From: Thalassotalea loyana
GTDB lineage: Bacteria > Pseudomonadota > Gammaproteobacteria > Enterobacterales > Alteromonadaceae
DNA: 64,000 nucleotides
Assembly (NCBI RefSeq): GCF_030161435.1
Contig: NZ_BSSV01000001.1
Location: forward strand, 124,001 to 188,000
Reading direction: 5' to 3'
Shown here: piece after piece, positions 34,208 to 43,188 of the stretch
How positions within the stretch are numbered: the first letter of the stretch is position 1
Layout: every line of letters begins with the position of its first letter
Translations under genes and position numbers: made by a program
The notes under the pieces: model-generated
Seen by the model: the letters and a program-made list of their open reading frames with translations, nothing else
Told to the model about the DNA's origin: nothing
The model's database searches: none

Positions 34208-34672
34208 CTAGACCGCGTTTGGAAAACCAAGTTGGCGCCAGCTTTCAAAGATAATTACAGCCGTAGCATTCGATAAATTCATGCTGCGGCTTTCTTTTAA
34301 CATCGGAATTCTTATTTTATCTTCATCTGGTATTTGTTGTCTGACAGATTCAGGTAAGCCTTTTGTTTCACTGCCAAACAATAAATAATCGCCCGCTTTA
34401 AATTCGACGTTATGATGATAGTTAGTTGCCTTAGTTGTGATCGCGTAAACGCGCTGTGGCTGCTCGTTTTTAACGAAATCTTCATAGCTTTTATGGCGTT
34501 TTAAGTTGGCGAACTCATGGTAGTCTAATCCAGCGCGTTTCAGACGCTTGTCATCGATATCGAAACCTAATGGTTCAATAAGGTGTAAGCGATAACCTGT
34601 ATTAGCACACAGGCGAATAATGTTACCTGTGTTAGGTGGAATTTCTGGCTGAAACAAAACAACGTCAAGCAT
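34208..34672 (-). CDS. trmL: tRNA (cytidine/uridine-34-2'-O)-methyltransferase TrmL
   Basis: 154 residues, the standard size of the minimal SPOUT enzyme YibK. Motif 1 [15 protein letters not shown], motif 2 [12 protein letters not shown] and motif 3 [24 protein letters not shown] form the trefoil-knot S-adenosylmethionine site. It methylates the ribose at the wobble base of leucine tRNAs. It is convergent with gpsA and divergent from fieF. Confidence 0.95.
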   Translation of the reverse strand: MLDVVLFQPEIPPNTGNIIRLCANTGYRLHLIEPLGFDIDDKRLKRAGLDYHEFANLKRHKSYEDFVKNEQPQRVYAITTKATNYHHNVEFKAGDYLLFGSETKGLPESVRQQIPDEDKIRIPMLKESRSMNLSNATAVIIFESWRQLGFPNAV

Positions 34673-34811
34673 AAATTAACTCTCAAATTTCTTTTCTGGC
34701 GGCAGTATATCATCAGCAATGTGTTTTTCTGTAATCAGTTTTGATTTAACGCATGAATATTTGTGCGCATTTAGACTATTCTTTGGATATAAGCTTTTGA
34801 AAAACAATCTG

Positions 34812-35693
34812 ATGAATCAAGAATACTCAGCTGATAGCTACGCAAAATATGTTCGCTTTGCTGCGATTAGCGCCTTTATTGGTGCACTGTTGATGATCGT
34901 GATAAAGCTAAGTGCTTGGCTTATTACCGATGCGAGTGCAATGCTGGCCTCGGCAAGTGACTCTATTCTCGACCTCTTTGCTTCAAGTATTAATCTAGTC
35001 ATTTTACGATACGCATTGGCGCCGCCCGACGAGCAGCATAAATTTGGCCATGGTAAAGCTGAAAGCTTAGCAGGGTTGTTGCAGTCAGCCTTTGTGATGG
35101 GGTCGGCTGGAATATTGATATTAGCTGGTATTGAGCGAATTATTGAGCCTGTTGTTATCAAGCAAATGTCGGTTGGTATTTGGGTAACACTAGCATCGTT
35201 GGCGATAACATTTATCGTGGTGCTTATTCAGTCGTGGGTGATTAAAAATACCAATAGTGTAGCGATAAGTGCCGATTCTTTGCATTACAAGTCTGATGTT
35301 GTATTGAACATTGGTGTTCTTGCTTCTTTAGTCCTTACTCAATATTTAGCACCAGAAGTTGATGGCTTGTTTACTGTACTCGTCGGAATTTATTTGTTTA
35401 AAGGGGGCTTTAGTATCGTCTCTACAAGTGTTCGCACATTAATGGATGAAGAACTGCCAGAAGAAGATAAAAAGAAAATCTCAACGATCATCAACCAGCA
35501 CAAGCACGCTATCGGCTTTCATGATTTACGCACGAGAAAATCGGGGCCCACGCCTTTTATACAGTTTCACTTGGAAGTGTCCGGAAATATCACGCTTTAT
35601 CAAGCACATGAAATTAGTAATGACGTTCAAGCACAAGTGAAGGCGCAATTTCCAAGTGCTGATATCATCATTCACTTGGATCCAATATGTTAA
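34812..35693 (+). CDS. fieF: Cation diffusion facilitator, ferrous iron/zinc efflux (FieF/YiiP)
   Basis: 293 residues from ATG 34812; an upstream ATG at 34719 would add 31 non-conserved residues. Six membrane helices carry the transport site pairs DSILD (SASDSILDLFASSIN, helix 2) and HYKSD (SADSLHYKSDVVLN, helix 5). GHGKAESLAGL follows helix 2. The C-terminal cytoplasmic domain (HDLRTRKSGPTPFIQFHLEV...ADIIIHLDP) is the dimerising metal sensor. It exports Zn/Fe(II) in exchange for protons. Its stop TAA (35691-35693) directly abuts the stop of the convergent hydrolase gene, with zero spacing. Confidence 0.93.
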   Translation: MNQEYSADSYAKYVRFAAISAFIGALLMIVIKLSAWLITDASAMLASASDSILDLFASSINLVILRYALAPPDEQHKFGHGKAESLAGLLQSAFVMGSAGILILAGIERIIEPVVIKQMSVGIWVTLASLAITFIVVLIQSWVIKNTNSVAISADSLHYKSDVVLNIGVLASLVLTQYLAPEVDGLFTVLVGIYLFKGGFSIVSTSVRTLMDEELPEEDKKKISTIINQHKHAIGFHDLRTRKSGPTPFIQFHLEVSGNITLYQAHEISNDVQAQVKAQFPSADIIIHLDPIC

Positions 35694-36767
35694 TTAGTGA
35701 TTGTTGCTATGTTGATTAAACCAGCCAATTACAGCATCGATCGCGGGATTTCTGATCTCGTCAACCTCAAAGAATAACTCATGATATGCACCGTCAAATA
35801 CTTGTGGCTTGCCATTAAGACACGATTGAGGTTGAGCTTTATGTAGTTGCTCACAAAATTCGAATTGATCGAGGTTATCAACGACTGTATCCGCACCAGA
35901 TTGAAGCACTGTCACAGGTGTCGTGATGTTGTTTAGTGTTGAAAATATTGTATCGCGCGCTATTAAAGCTTGTTTTAACCACATGTTAGTTACACCACCT
36001 AGTTGCAACTCAGGTGTCACATCGTACGTGTTTTTAAAGAACTCGAATCGTATTCTTGATTGTGTAAGAGCATTATCTTCAAAAGGATAATTACTATAAT
36101 CGCCTTGGCCAATGAAATAGTTACTTTCGTCGTTGAAGTTATTATCCCACCAGACACGAGTATTGATGATTGATCGCCCTAGCCATACAGGAAGACCGCC
36201 AGTGTTGATGCCGATCATTGGCGATGCTAAAACTGCCGCTTGAATCTTTTCGCTGTATTTTGTCAAATAAAGTGCAGAAATGTTGCCGCCCATCGAATGG
36301 GCAAGAAGAAATGGCTTATTTTGAGAATTGCATGCTGGCGTTACTACGTTATCAACAAAATGATTCAGGTCGTCGACATAGTGTTCAAATGAATCAACAT
36401 AGCCCTTGTGAGGGTTTTGTAACATACGGCCAGAAATACCTTGGCCACGATGATCAATAATGAACAGATTATATCCTTGATTGAACAAATCAAATGCTAG
36501 CTCTTGATACTTTAAATAACCTTCTGTTCGACCTGGCACAATAATTAAGCATTCTTTGTTCTCATTACGTGTAAACGACGCATAATTAATGCGAATGTTG
36601 TTCACACCTTCAAACGTCGAAAACTCTCCTTGTTTCCAAAAACCGTTGATCGCAGGAAGAGTCTGCTCAAAGTTATCTTCTTGAGTGTAATTGCTGGCGT
36701 GAATCGTCATGGTAAAAATGAGTGAGATAAAAATGCAAAGTCGAGTAAATGATGACATGAGTGGCAT
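35694..36767 (-). CDS. Secreted alpha/beta hydrolase, lysophospholipase-like (PldB family)
   Basis: 357 residues with a signal peptide (SFTRLCIFISLIFTMTIHA). ECLIIVPGRTEGYLKYQELAFDL, LFIIDHRGQGISGRM, the nucleophile elbow LLAHSMGGNISALYL (Ser in HSMGG), VLQSGADTVVDN (Asp) and FDGAYHELFFEVDE (His) give a full catalytic triad. Serine hydrolases of this group (Hydrolase_4) act on lysophospholipids or monoglycerides. E. coli PldB has no signal peptide, so periplasmic location would be a difference. The ATG at 36767 has GGA 6 nt upstream; ATG 36758 is the alternative. Confidence 0.87.
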   Translation of the reverse strand: MPLMSSFTRLCIFISLIFTMTIHASNYTQEDNFEQTLPAINGFWKQGEFSTFEGVNNIRINYASFTRNENKECLIIVPGRTEGYLKYQELAFDLFNQGYNLFIIDHRGQGISGRMLQNPHKGYVDSFEHYVDDLNHFVDNVVTPACNSQNKPFLLAHSMGGNISALYLTKYSEKIQAAVLASPMIGINTGGLPVWLGRSIINTRVWWDNNFNDESNYFIGQGDYSNYPFEDNALTQSRIRFEFFKNTYDVTPELQLGGVTNMWLKQALIARDTIFSTLNNITTPVTVLQSGADTVVDNLDQFEFCEQLHKAQPQSCLNGKPQVFDGAYHELFFEVDEIRNPAIDAVIGWFNQHSNNH

Positions 36768-36794
36768 CGCAAATCCATTAGCTAATTATTGTTA

Positions 36795-38615
36795 TTAAGG
36801 CACTAAACTAAATGAAAAAATCTTCGCCATTTGGCTCTCGACAGCTTCACCATTTTTCTGTGCTGGTTTAAAACGCCATTCGCTTAATGCGTGACGAATT
36901 GCTGTTCTAAAATAACTGACCTTAGGTTGGTATTCAAATTTTATATCTTTGACATAGCCCTGTTTATCGATTGTAAAGTTTACCAGCATTTCAATCTCTA
37001 GCTTTTTACGCTTAGCGGCGATTGGGTACTTAGGCTCCTGAGAATGAATCAGTTGAGCGGCAACTTCACGTGGTATTTCTTGCTTTGATTCAACAGGGAG
37101 AGCAATCGGTGCAGTTGAAGCTGCTGTTGGAGCAATAGATTTACTAACAGGTGGTTTTGCCAGTGCTTGTATTTCCTTCGCATACTTATTTGTCGGCATT
37201 GAGACGCTTGCTAATGGCTCAAGTTTTTGTGCTGGTTGCTCCGTAATTTGTTTAGTTACAGCAACATGTTCCGAAACTACGTTTTTGTTAGCGATAGTCG
37301 TTTGCTTTGGCTTTGAAAAGTCACTCGTTTGATGTTGTTGCGCAACCGTTTCTTCTTGTTCTGTGATAATGCCTTTCTCATTATCGTATTCAGAAGGAAT
37401 CGTCGCTGGTCGAGAGTAACTGTTCGGTAATGAAGCGTACTCATCATCATTGAGCAATTGTTGCGCAATAGATAGAGGTGGCAAGGTTTGTCTATCAAAT
37501 AATGCATTGCTTGCTTCAAATACGGTTAAGCTTTGTGGTTTAGCAACGCTATTAATGAGCAAACTTGGTGTCGAACTCAATACTAAGGAGTTTACTTTCG
37601 CGAACTGACTCGCGGCAAATAAACTAATTGATGTGATGATCACGATCGATGCAAGCCATTTACTCGTTTCATTGTTTTGCGTGCAATGGTGTGGTTGAAC
37701 CAACCTTAAAATGCGCGCTTTCAAATCACCGCCAGATGCTGCCATAGCCATCATTGGAATAGAGTGGTTTCTGTGTTTATGACAAAGCGATGCAGTATCT
37801 GCTAATGTGTGAGCGTAAGCGATTGCATTACCACATTGCTTCACTGCCATGTCATCACTACAGAACTCTCTTTCTACTCTCATTTGCTTTGATATCCAGT
37901 AAATTACCGGATGGAAAAAGAGCACTATTTCAGTCACCGATTGTAATAAGTTAACTAAATAATCGTGGCGGCGAATATGTGCAAATTCATGCAATATAAG
38001 CATATCTAGCTGAGCTGGAGTTAAGCCAGTGATCATTGCGGCAGGTAACACGACCACAGGCTTAATGAAGCCAATCGCCATCGGTACTTTTGTTTTTAAC
38101 GAGATTCGAAGTTTTGGTAACTTCGTTGTGAATCCCATGCGGTGACAAAGCTCAATAAAACGCTGTTCAAGCGATACACTCGCCTCGACGCTTTTTTCAA
38201 AGGGTAATCGCGTGACACTGCGCATTTCAAGTAGCAATTTAATTGCTAATAAGAACACAACGCTAAACCAAATGATGGTTAAGTGAGGAAGAGTTTCCGC
38301 AAAGTTTTGCTGCCAAATAGGTTGTTGACCTTGCTGTGATTGCAAATCAAATAGCGTAGCAATTGGCGCTAAGTGCGTTATTTGGTTGGCAATATGCTCT
38401 GGCTGGTATATATAGAAAAACGTAGCAAACGGTAATAGTAAGCAAGTGAACAGTGCAATAGTTGAAGCTAGATAGCGTGCTTGTGCATTAGACTTTGGCA
38501 GTAAAGCTAAAGCTATTTTTAGTGCGACAGCAACGGCTACACCTTGCCACAAAAAGTGGACAAGTGTTAACCCTATACTTGAAAGTAAAATGCTCTCGTC
38601 TAAAAATATTTGCAT
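36795..38615 (-). CDS. BlaR1-like M56 metallopeptidase with C-terminal TonB domain
   Basis: 606 residues. The N-terminal half has about four membrane helices and a gluzincin site, LILHEFAHIRRHDYL (HEFAH at 209-213), with EREFCSDDMAV downstream supplying the third ligand. After the last helix (about 308-325) comes a long low-complexity periplasmic linker rich in Gln, Lys, Pro, Thr and Ala (about 350-510). It ends in a TonB C-terminal domain (PKYPIAAKRKKLEIEMLVNFTIDKQGYVKDI ... ALSEWRFKP). M56 peptidases with BlaI partners relay antibiotic or envelope-stress signals by cleaving the repressor; the penicillin-sensing domain of BlaR1 is replaced here. The adjacent blaI-like gene starts the operon 8 bp upstream. 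The signal sensed is unknown. Confidence 0.88.
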   Translation of the reverse strand: MQIFLDESILLSSIGLTLVHFLWQGVAVAVALKIALALLPKSNAQARYLASTIALFTCLLLPFATFFYIYQPEHIANQITHLAPIATLFDLQSQQGQQPIWQQNFAETLPHLTIIWFSVVFLLAIKLLLEMRSVTRLPFEKSVEASVSLEQRFIELCHRMGFTTKLPKLRISLKTKVPMAIGFIKPVVVLPAAMITGLTPAQLDMLILHEFAHIRRHDYLVNLLQSVTEIVLFFHPVIYWISKQMRVEREFCSDDMAVKQCGNAIAYAHTLADTASLCHKHRNHSIPMMAMAASGGDLKARILRLVQPHHCTQNNETSKWLASIVIITSISLFAASQFAKVNSLVLSSTPSLLINSVAKPQSLTVFEASNALFDRQTLPPLSIAQQLLNDDEYASLPNSYSRPATIPSEYDNEKGIITEQEETVAQQHQTSDFSKPKQTTIANKNVVSEHVAVTKQITEQPAQKLEPLASVSMPTNKYAKEIQALAKPPVSKSIAPTAASTAPIALPVESKQEIPREVAAQLIHSQEPKYPIAAKRKKLEIEMLVNFTIDKQGYVKDIKFEYQPKVSYFRTAIRHALSEWRFKPAQKNGEAVESQMAKIFSFSLVP

Positions 38616-38623
38616 ATCAGATG

Positions 38624-39013
38624 TTAGCTAACTTCTTGTTCGTATTTGTTTAATAAAGTTTTGATATCTTCAATCTCTTGCTTAGTTGTAGAGTCATCAA
38701 GTGCTCTCATGACTAAGTTTGATGTTGAGCCACCAAATGCTTTAGCGATTAGATCTTTTAACAAAGATGATTGTGTATGTGTTTGACTATTTGCAGCCGC
38801 ATATACGTGTGCACGTTTGCTTTCGTCACGAATAACAAGATTTTTATCGTGCATTATTTGTAATATTTTGAGTACAGTTGTATAGCCAGTTTTTTGAGTT
38901 TGGCTAATTTTCTCGTGTACTTCTCGAACTGTCGCTGGACCTAAGTCCCACAGTACGTTTAACAACGAAAGTTCAGCTTCAGTTGGCTTGATTGCAGACT
39001 TATCTCGAGCCAT
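38624..39013 (-). CDS. BlaI/MecI/CopY-family transcriptional repressor
   Basis: 129 residues. A winged helix (PTEAELSLLNVLWDLGPATVREVHEKI) is followed by TGYTTVLKILQIMHDKNLVIRDESKRAHVYAA, the recognition helix and wing typical of BlaI. The C-terminal helices (TKQEIEDIKTLLNKYEQEVS) dimerise. In the family the cognate M56 peptidase cleaves the repressor to relieve repression; the partner gene lies 8 bp downstream. A dyad operator candidate upstream suggests autorepression. An ATG with AGGATCC upstream sets the start. Confidence 0.92.
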   Translation of the reverse strand: MARDKSAIKPTEAELSLLNVLWDLGPATVREVHEKISQTQKTGYTTVLKILQIMHDKNLVIRDESKRAHVYAAANSQTHTQSSLLKDLIAKAFGGSTSNLVMRALDDSTTKQEIEDIKTLLNKYEQEVS

Positions 39014-39042
39014 TATGAGGATCCTTTACCTAAATTCTAAGA

Positions 39043-39067
39043 CGTATTACGATGTTAATCGTATACG
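39043..39067. promoter_or_regulatory. Near-perfect dyad upstream of the BlaI-like gene, candidate operator
   Basis: CGTATTACGAT, GTTA, ATCGTATACG: the two arms are reverse complements except for one extra T in the left arm. It lies 30-54 bp before the repressor start codon, where an autoregulatory operator would be expected. It differs from the classical BlaI TACA-N2-TGTA box, so binding is an inference. Confidence 0.5.
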
Positions 39068-39105
39068 CTGGTGAAAATATCAGCAAGCAAAATGTTACAT
39101 TTTGT

Positions 39106-39852
39106 TTAAATGCTACTACCTAGTTTTTCGATTACTTGGCGACTTTGTTTCGGAAAGTCGGTAAAAATACCGTCTACACCCAACGACATACACCATTTAA
39201 TATCTTCTGGCGTATTTACCGTATAAACCCAAACGAATATCCCTTGGCTATGTGCATGGTCAATCATATCTTGATTTATACAGTCTATTGCAAGATTAAC
39301 CGATGTTGCCGATAGTTCTTTTGCAAATGTTGCATAGTTAACGGGACAAGAAGCCGATAACGCGCCCAAATTAATTTCAGGGATGAGATTTCTAGCTTTT
39401 TGTAAAACGTGGTGATTAAACGAAGAAATGCTTAATTGCTGCCACGAATAAAGTTCTTGTGCCACAAGCTTTCGTACAATTGCATCAATTGCCAGTAACA
39501 CTTGTTCGACTTGTCCTTTGGGGTGCTGTTCACTGTACAGTGATGCAGACTTTATCTCTATGTTCACATCACAGCGACCTGCAATTTTAATTAAGGCCGC
39601 ATCAAGTGTTGTAAGTTTGGAGCCATCATGAAAAGTAATGGATGCTACTTCGGTCAACGATAAAGCGTTTAACGGCTTTACCTGTCCATTAAACATAACA
39701 TACGCATCATGGCTGAGGACTAATTCACCACTTGGATGCAACTGCACGTCTAACTCAATTCCATCACAGCCCTCTATGATCGCTTGCTCGAAGGCGACGA
39801 GTGTATTTTCAACATGTGTGCCACTGGCGCCGCGATGAGCAATAACTTTCAT
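39106..39852 (-). CDS. ugpQ: Glycerophosphodiester phosphodiesterase (UgpQ-like)
   Basis: 248 residues, no signal peptide, so cytoplasmic as for UgpQ. KVIAHRGASGTHVENTLVAFEQAI, GIELDVQLHPSGELVLSHDAYV, VNIEIKS (metal-binding Glu-x-Lys) and VWVYTVNTPEDIKWCMSLGVDGIFTDFP match the GDPD TIM barrel, with the H-R / E-x-D / H catalytic set. It splits glycerophosphodiesters to glycerol-3-phosphate and an alcohol. Its ATG overlaps the psd stop by one base (TAATG), so it is translationally coupled to phosphatidylserine decarboxylase, a sensible phospholipid-metabolism pair. Confidence 0.93.
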   Translation of the reverse strand: MKVIAHRGASGTHVENTLVAFEQAIIEGCDGIELDVQLHPSGELVLSHDAYVMFNGQVKPLNALSLTEVASITFHDGSKLTTLDAALIKIAGRCDVNIEIKSASLYSEQHPKGQVEQVLLAIDAIVRKLVAQELYSWQQLSISSFNHHVLQKARNLIPEINLGALSASCPVNYATFAKELSATSVNLAIDCINQDMIDHAHSQGIFVWVYTVNTPEDIKWCMSLGVDGIFTDFPKQSRQVIEKLGSSI

Positions 39853-40718
39853 TAGCCGATCAAATCTGCGTAATGTTCGCCCAAGCGTGTTACCGATTTC
39901 GGCCCCGCCGCTTGGTTAAATTCGACCATGTTCGGTGCAAACGTCGTGATCACGGTTGAACCCAGTTTAAAACGACCCATTTCATCACCTTTTTTGAGCT
40001 TAATCGCACCATGACCTGATGTTGGGTATGTCCATCTAAAAATATCCTTGCCCGCAGGTGGAGTGATCGTCCCCGCCCACACGGTTTCAATACTGGCAAC
40101 AATAGTCGCACCAACAAGTACCATAGCCATCGGGCCTTTTTCAGTATCAAATACTGCTACTACACGCTCATTTCGGGCAAATAAGTCAGGTACATTATTT
40201 GCCGTAAGTGGATTAACAGAAAACAGTTCACCCGGCACGTAGATCATTTCCTTTAATGTCGCATCAATTGGCATGTGAATTCGATGGTAATCTTTTGGTG
40301 CTAGGTAGATACATGAAAATTTACCACCTTGAAAAGGCGCTGCTGTCTCTTCATCACCACCTAACAGGCTTTTGAGGCTGTAATCAAAGCCTTTCGCTTG
40401 AATTAGTTGTCCATCGACAATATCGCCTTGTTGGCTGATAGCACCATCAACTGGATAACAAATTGTATTTTCGTCAGCCAAAATTGGACGAGCACCTTCT
40501 TCTAACTCACGGGTAAAGAAGTCATTAAACGTTTTGAAGTCACTAGCATTTTTGTGTTTAGCTTCAGCCATATTGATATCGTAAGCTTTTATAAACCAAG
40601 CAATTGCTTTGGTGGTCAATGTGCCCATTTCGGCTGCGGCGAACTTGCCCACTAACCTTGAAATAAGGTGCTTAGGCATTATGTATTGTAAAGTGATTTT
40701 TAGTTTATCAATGAACAC
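39852..40718 (-). CDS. psd: Phosphatidylserine decarboxylase
   Basis: 288 residues. The self-cleaving pyruvoyl-forming motif is [11 protein letters not shown] with LGST at 252-255, so Ser254 becomes the pyruvoyl group of the alpha chain. The catalytic partners are Asp91 (YPVDGAIS) and His148 (YHRIHMP). It makes phosphatidylethanolamine at the inner membrane. It lies 18 bp after rsgA, the common gammaproteobacterial order (orn / rsgA-psd), and is followed by ugpQ. Confidence 0.96.
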   Translation of the reverse strand: MFIDKLKITLQYIMPKHLISRLVGKFAAAEMGTLTTKAIAWFIKAYDINMAEAKHKNASDFKTFNDFFTRELEEGARPILADENTICYPVDGAISQQGDIVDGQLIQAKGFDYSLKSLLGGDEETAAPFQGGKFSCIYLAPKDYHRIHMPIDATLKEMIYVPGELFSVNPLTANNVPDLFARNERVVAVFDTEKGPMAMVLVGATIVASIETVWAGTITPPAGKDIFRWTYPTSGHGAIKLKKGDEMGRFKLGSTVITTFAPNMVEFNQAAGPKSVTRLGEHYADLIG

Positions 40719-40736
40719 TTAACTATCCTTCAAAAA

Positions 40737-41771
40737 TTACTGATTAAATCTTGTTGTTTGTAAACTTTCATGGATGCTATCCATGATACGTTGAAAGCTG
40801 GCGAGTCTTTCAGGATGAATCTTACCTGCTTCCATTGCTGCCACTAATGCACAACCTGGGTCGTTTTTGTGCTTGCAGTCACGAAATTTGCAAGTGCCGA
40901 TAAAGTCGGCAAACTCGACGAAGCCATCACAAACCTGCTCTGGTGTCATGTGCCACAAACCAAATTCTCGAATACCGGGAGAGTCTATCAGATCTCCGCC
41001 CTCTGGAAAGTGATATAACCTAGCGACCGTTGTCGTATGTTGGCCCAATCCTGAATTTTCTGATACTTCTTTAGTTTCTAGTCCTAAATCAGGCATTAGA
41101 GAGTTAGTAAGTGTTGACTTACCTACGCCAGATTGACCAACGAAAATACTTACTTTATCTTTTAATTGCGCTCTGATGTCATCTAAGCCATCGCTACTTT
41201 CGCTGCTTGCGAGAATCACCTTATAGCCAATATCAAGATAGATTTGTAAGCTCTCTTGAATCACCTCAAAAATTTCTTCATCAAGTAAATCGATTTTATT
41301 TAACACAATAATCGGGGTGATCTGTGTTTGTTCACAGGCAACGATGTATCGATCGATAATGTCTGGATTGAATGCTGGCAATACCGATGAAACAATAAAT
41401 ATTTGGTTAATGTTTGCCGCTACTGGTTTTACGCCATCGTAAACATCTGGCCTAGAAAGTACGCTATCACGTTCGTGTACTGCTTCAATGACACCTGAAA
41501 TAGCATGTTGCGTTTCTTTCCCGCGACGCCACATTACTTTATCGCCGCACACGAGAGAATCAATTGATCGACGAATATTACACCTAACAATTTCACCATC
41601 GGGGGCTTCGACATCAGCATGTTGACCGAACCGGCTGATCACTAAACCCTGCAACGGCTCAGACAATTCATCATCTTGCCATTGAATTTGGTCTTGTTTA
41701 GCGATCTTTTTCTGTTGATTCGCTTTTATGCGACGCAATTGACCTTTAGTTAATTTTTTTGATTTAGCCAC
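40737..41771 (-). CDS. rsgA: Small ribosomal subunit biogenesis GTPase RsgA
   Basis: 344 residues beginning at GTG. A basic N-terminus ([21 protein letters not shown]) is followed by an OB-fold and a circularly permuted GTPase (VLNKIDLL = G4 before [15 protein letters not shown] = G1, then [10 protein letters not shown] = G3). The zinc-binding end has Cys and His in [16 protein letters not shown]. It checks late maturation of the 30S subunit. First gene of rsgA-psd-ugpQ, divergent from orn across 126 bp. Confidence 0.96.
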   Translation of the reverse strand: MAKSKKLTKGQLRRIKANQQKKIAKQDQIQWQDDELSEPLQGLVISRFGQHADVEAPDGEIVRCNIRRSIDSLVCGDKVMWRRGKETQHAISGVIEAVHERDSVLSRPDVYDGVKPVAANINQIFIVSSVLPAFNPDIIDRYIVACEQTQITPIIVLNKIDLLDEEIFEVIQESLQIYLDIGYKVILASSESSDGLDDIRAQLKDKVSIFVGQSGVGKSTLTNSLMPDLGLETKEVSENSGLGQHTTTVARLYHFPEGGDLIDSPGIREFGLWHMTPEQVCDGFVEFADFIGTCKFRDCKHKNDPGCALVAAMEAGKIHPERLASFQRIMDSIHESLQTTRFNQ

Positions 41772-41897
41772 GAATACTCAATAATGTTGGTGATTTTTGT
41801 GTTGTACTAGGGTACATCTGGCGTATTATACTGTTTTATTGTTAAATCATCTAATGCTTGTCTACATTTAGAAGAAGTAAAGTATTTAAGGAAAGTT

Positions 41898-42446
41898 ATG
41901 AGCCAAAGCAATGACAGCAATTTAATTTGGTTGGATCTGGAGATGACGGGGTTAGATCCGGCGACTGATGTTATTTTAGAGATTGCGTCTATTGTTACCG
42001 ACAGCCAACTAAACATTCTAGCTGAGGGACCAGTCTTTGCTATCCACCAAAGCGATGACGTACTTGATAATATGAGTCAATGGTGTATTGAACATCATGG
42101 CAAATCAGGGTTAACTCAACGTTGCCGAGAGAGTAAAACTGATTTAGCAACAGCAACGAAAGAGACCCTTGCCTTTGTAGCAGAATATGTACCGGCAGGT
42201 AAGTCGCCAATGTGTGGTAACAGTATCGGACAAGATCGTCGATTTATTAATCGTTATATGCCTGAATTTGAAGATTATTTTCACTACCGGAATCTCGATG
42301 TTTCAACAGTTAAAGAATTAGCTCGTCGTTGGAAGCCTGACGTATTAGCGAAAGTTGATAAGAAAGGTGTTCATTTAGCACTAGACGATATTCGTGAATC
42401 AATTGAAGAGTTAAGAGTGTATCGAGAACATTTTTTTAATGTGTAA
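41898..42446 (+). CDS. orn: Oligoribonuclease
   Basis: 182 residues. It is a DEDDh 3'-5' exonuclease: [12 protein letters not shown] (Asp-Glu), [16 protein letters not shown] (Asp), [17 protein letters not shown] (His and Asp). It clears 2-5-nt RNA fragments and pGpG, the last step of c-di-GMP breakdown. AAGGAAAG before the ATG sets the start. A terminator follows at once. The tRNA-Gly genes that follow orn in some relatives are not present. Confidence 0.96.
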   Translation: MSQSNDSNLIWLDLEMTGLDPATDVILEIASIVTDSQLNILAEGPVFAIHQSDDVLDNMSQWCIEHHGKSGLTQRCRESKTDLATATKETLAFVAEYVPAGKSPMCGNSIGQDRRFINRYMPEFEDYFHYRNLDVSTVKELARRWKPDVLAKVDKKGVHLALDDIRESIEELRVYREHFFNV

Positions 42447-42456
42447 ATATTGTCGA

Positions 42457-42485
42457 TAAAAAAGCCCCTGTTTGGGGCTTTTTTC
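42457..42485 (+). terminator. Rho-independent terminator after orn
   Basis: AAAAAAGCCCC, loop TGTTT, GGGGCTTTTTT. A strong GC stem of five to seven pairs with a six-T tail lies 11 bp past the stop codon. Confidence 0.88.
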
Positions 42486-42574
42486 TTCTCTGTGTTTGCA
42501 GGTCAGACCAGTTTCGTGCAGAATGTGATGACATACATTTTCGAAACGGTACTAAAAGGCGAAAGGACCATATC

Positions 42575-43063
42575 ATGGCAAATAGATTTTCAACGATTGT
42601 TAATCGTATCAATAAAGGCCCAGCATCACTGCGCTCGTTCTTATTGACGAAGGTGTTTAACTCACAAGTAAAATACGCGAAAACTTCTAATATCAAGCTT
42701 ATTAGCGTGACGAATCATGCCGTTGAGTTAAAAGTCGAAAACAAGAAACGTGTTCAAAATCATATTGGTGGTGTTCACGCGATTGCCGCTTCTTTATTGG
42801 CCGAATCGGCAACAGGAATTGTGTTTGGAATGAATGTGCCTGATTCTCATTTGCCGTTATTGAAATCAATGAAAGTCGAATATCAACGACGCATGGTTGG
42901 CGATTTGACCGCACATGCAACTTTATCTGACGAGCAAATTAAGCTTATTGAAAATGAAGAGAAAGGTGACATGATGGTACCAGTGACAATTACTGATGAG
43001 TCTGGCCAGCAACCGATTGAGTGTTTTATGGAGTGGGCTTGGGTGCCTAAAAAACGCAAGTAA
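42575..43063 (+). CDS. DUF4442 hotdog-fold protein (thioesterase-like)
   Basis: 162 residues matching DUF4442 proteins. NRINKGPASLRSFLLTKVFNSQVKY, VENKKRVQNHIGGVHAIAASLLAESATGIVFGMNVPD and LPLLKSMKVEYQRRMVGDLTAHATL are recognisable. The NHIGGVHAIA helix corresponds to the hotdog central helix that lines the acyl-CoA pocket, so a thioesterase or acyl-binding role is likely; the substrate is not known. Stand-alone gene between two terminators. Confidence 0.8.
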   Translation: MANRFSTIVNRINKGPASLRSFLLTKVFNSQVKYAKTSNIKLISVTNHAVELKVENKKRVQNHIGGVHAIAASLLAESATGIVFGMNVPDSHLPLLKSMKVEYQRRMVGDLTAHATLSDEQIKLIENEEKGDMMVPVTITDESGQQPIECFMEWAWVPKKRK

Positions 43064-43117
43064 TAAACGGTAACCGTGACAAAATGTGTCGATAAACTGT
43101 TAAAATTCAATTTCCCT

Positions 43118-43149
43118 AAAAACCTACTTATTTTATAGTAGGTTTTTTT
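43118..43149 (+). terminator. Rho-independent terminator after the DUF4442 gene
   Basis: AAAAACCTACT, loop TATTTTAT, AGTAGGTTTTTTT. The T-run follows the right arm. It lies about 54 bp past the stop and upstream of the degenerate hybrid-kinase gene. Confidence 0.78.
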
Positions 43150-43188
43150 ATTGCAAAAATAGCTAACTCTTCAAATAAGGAAATTGTT

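Noticed and set aside
42447-42574. Possible tRNA genes after orn, as in some relatives
   Set aside because: No cloverleaf or T-loop consensus (GGTTCGAATCC type) in the gap, which is taken up by a terminator.
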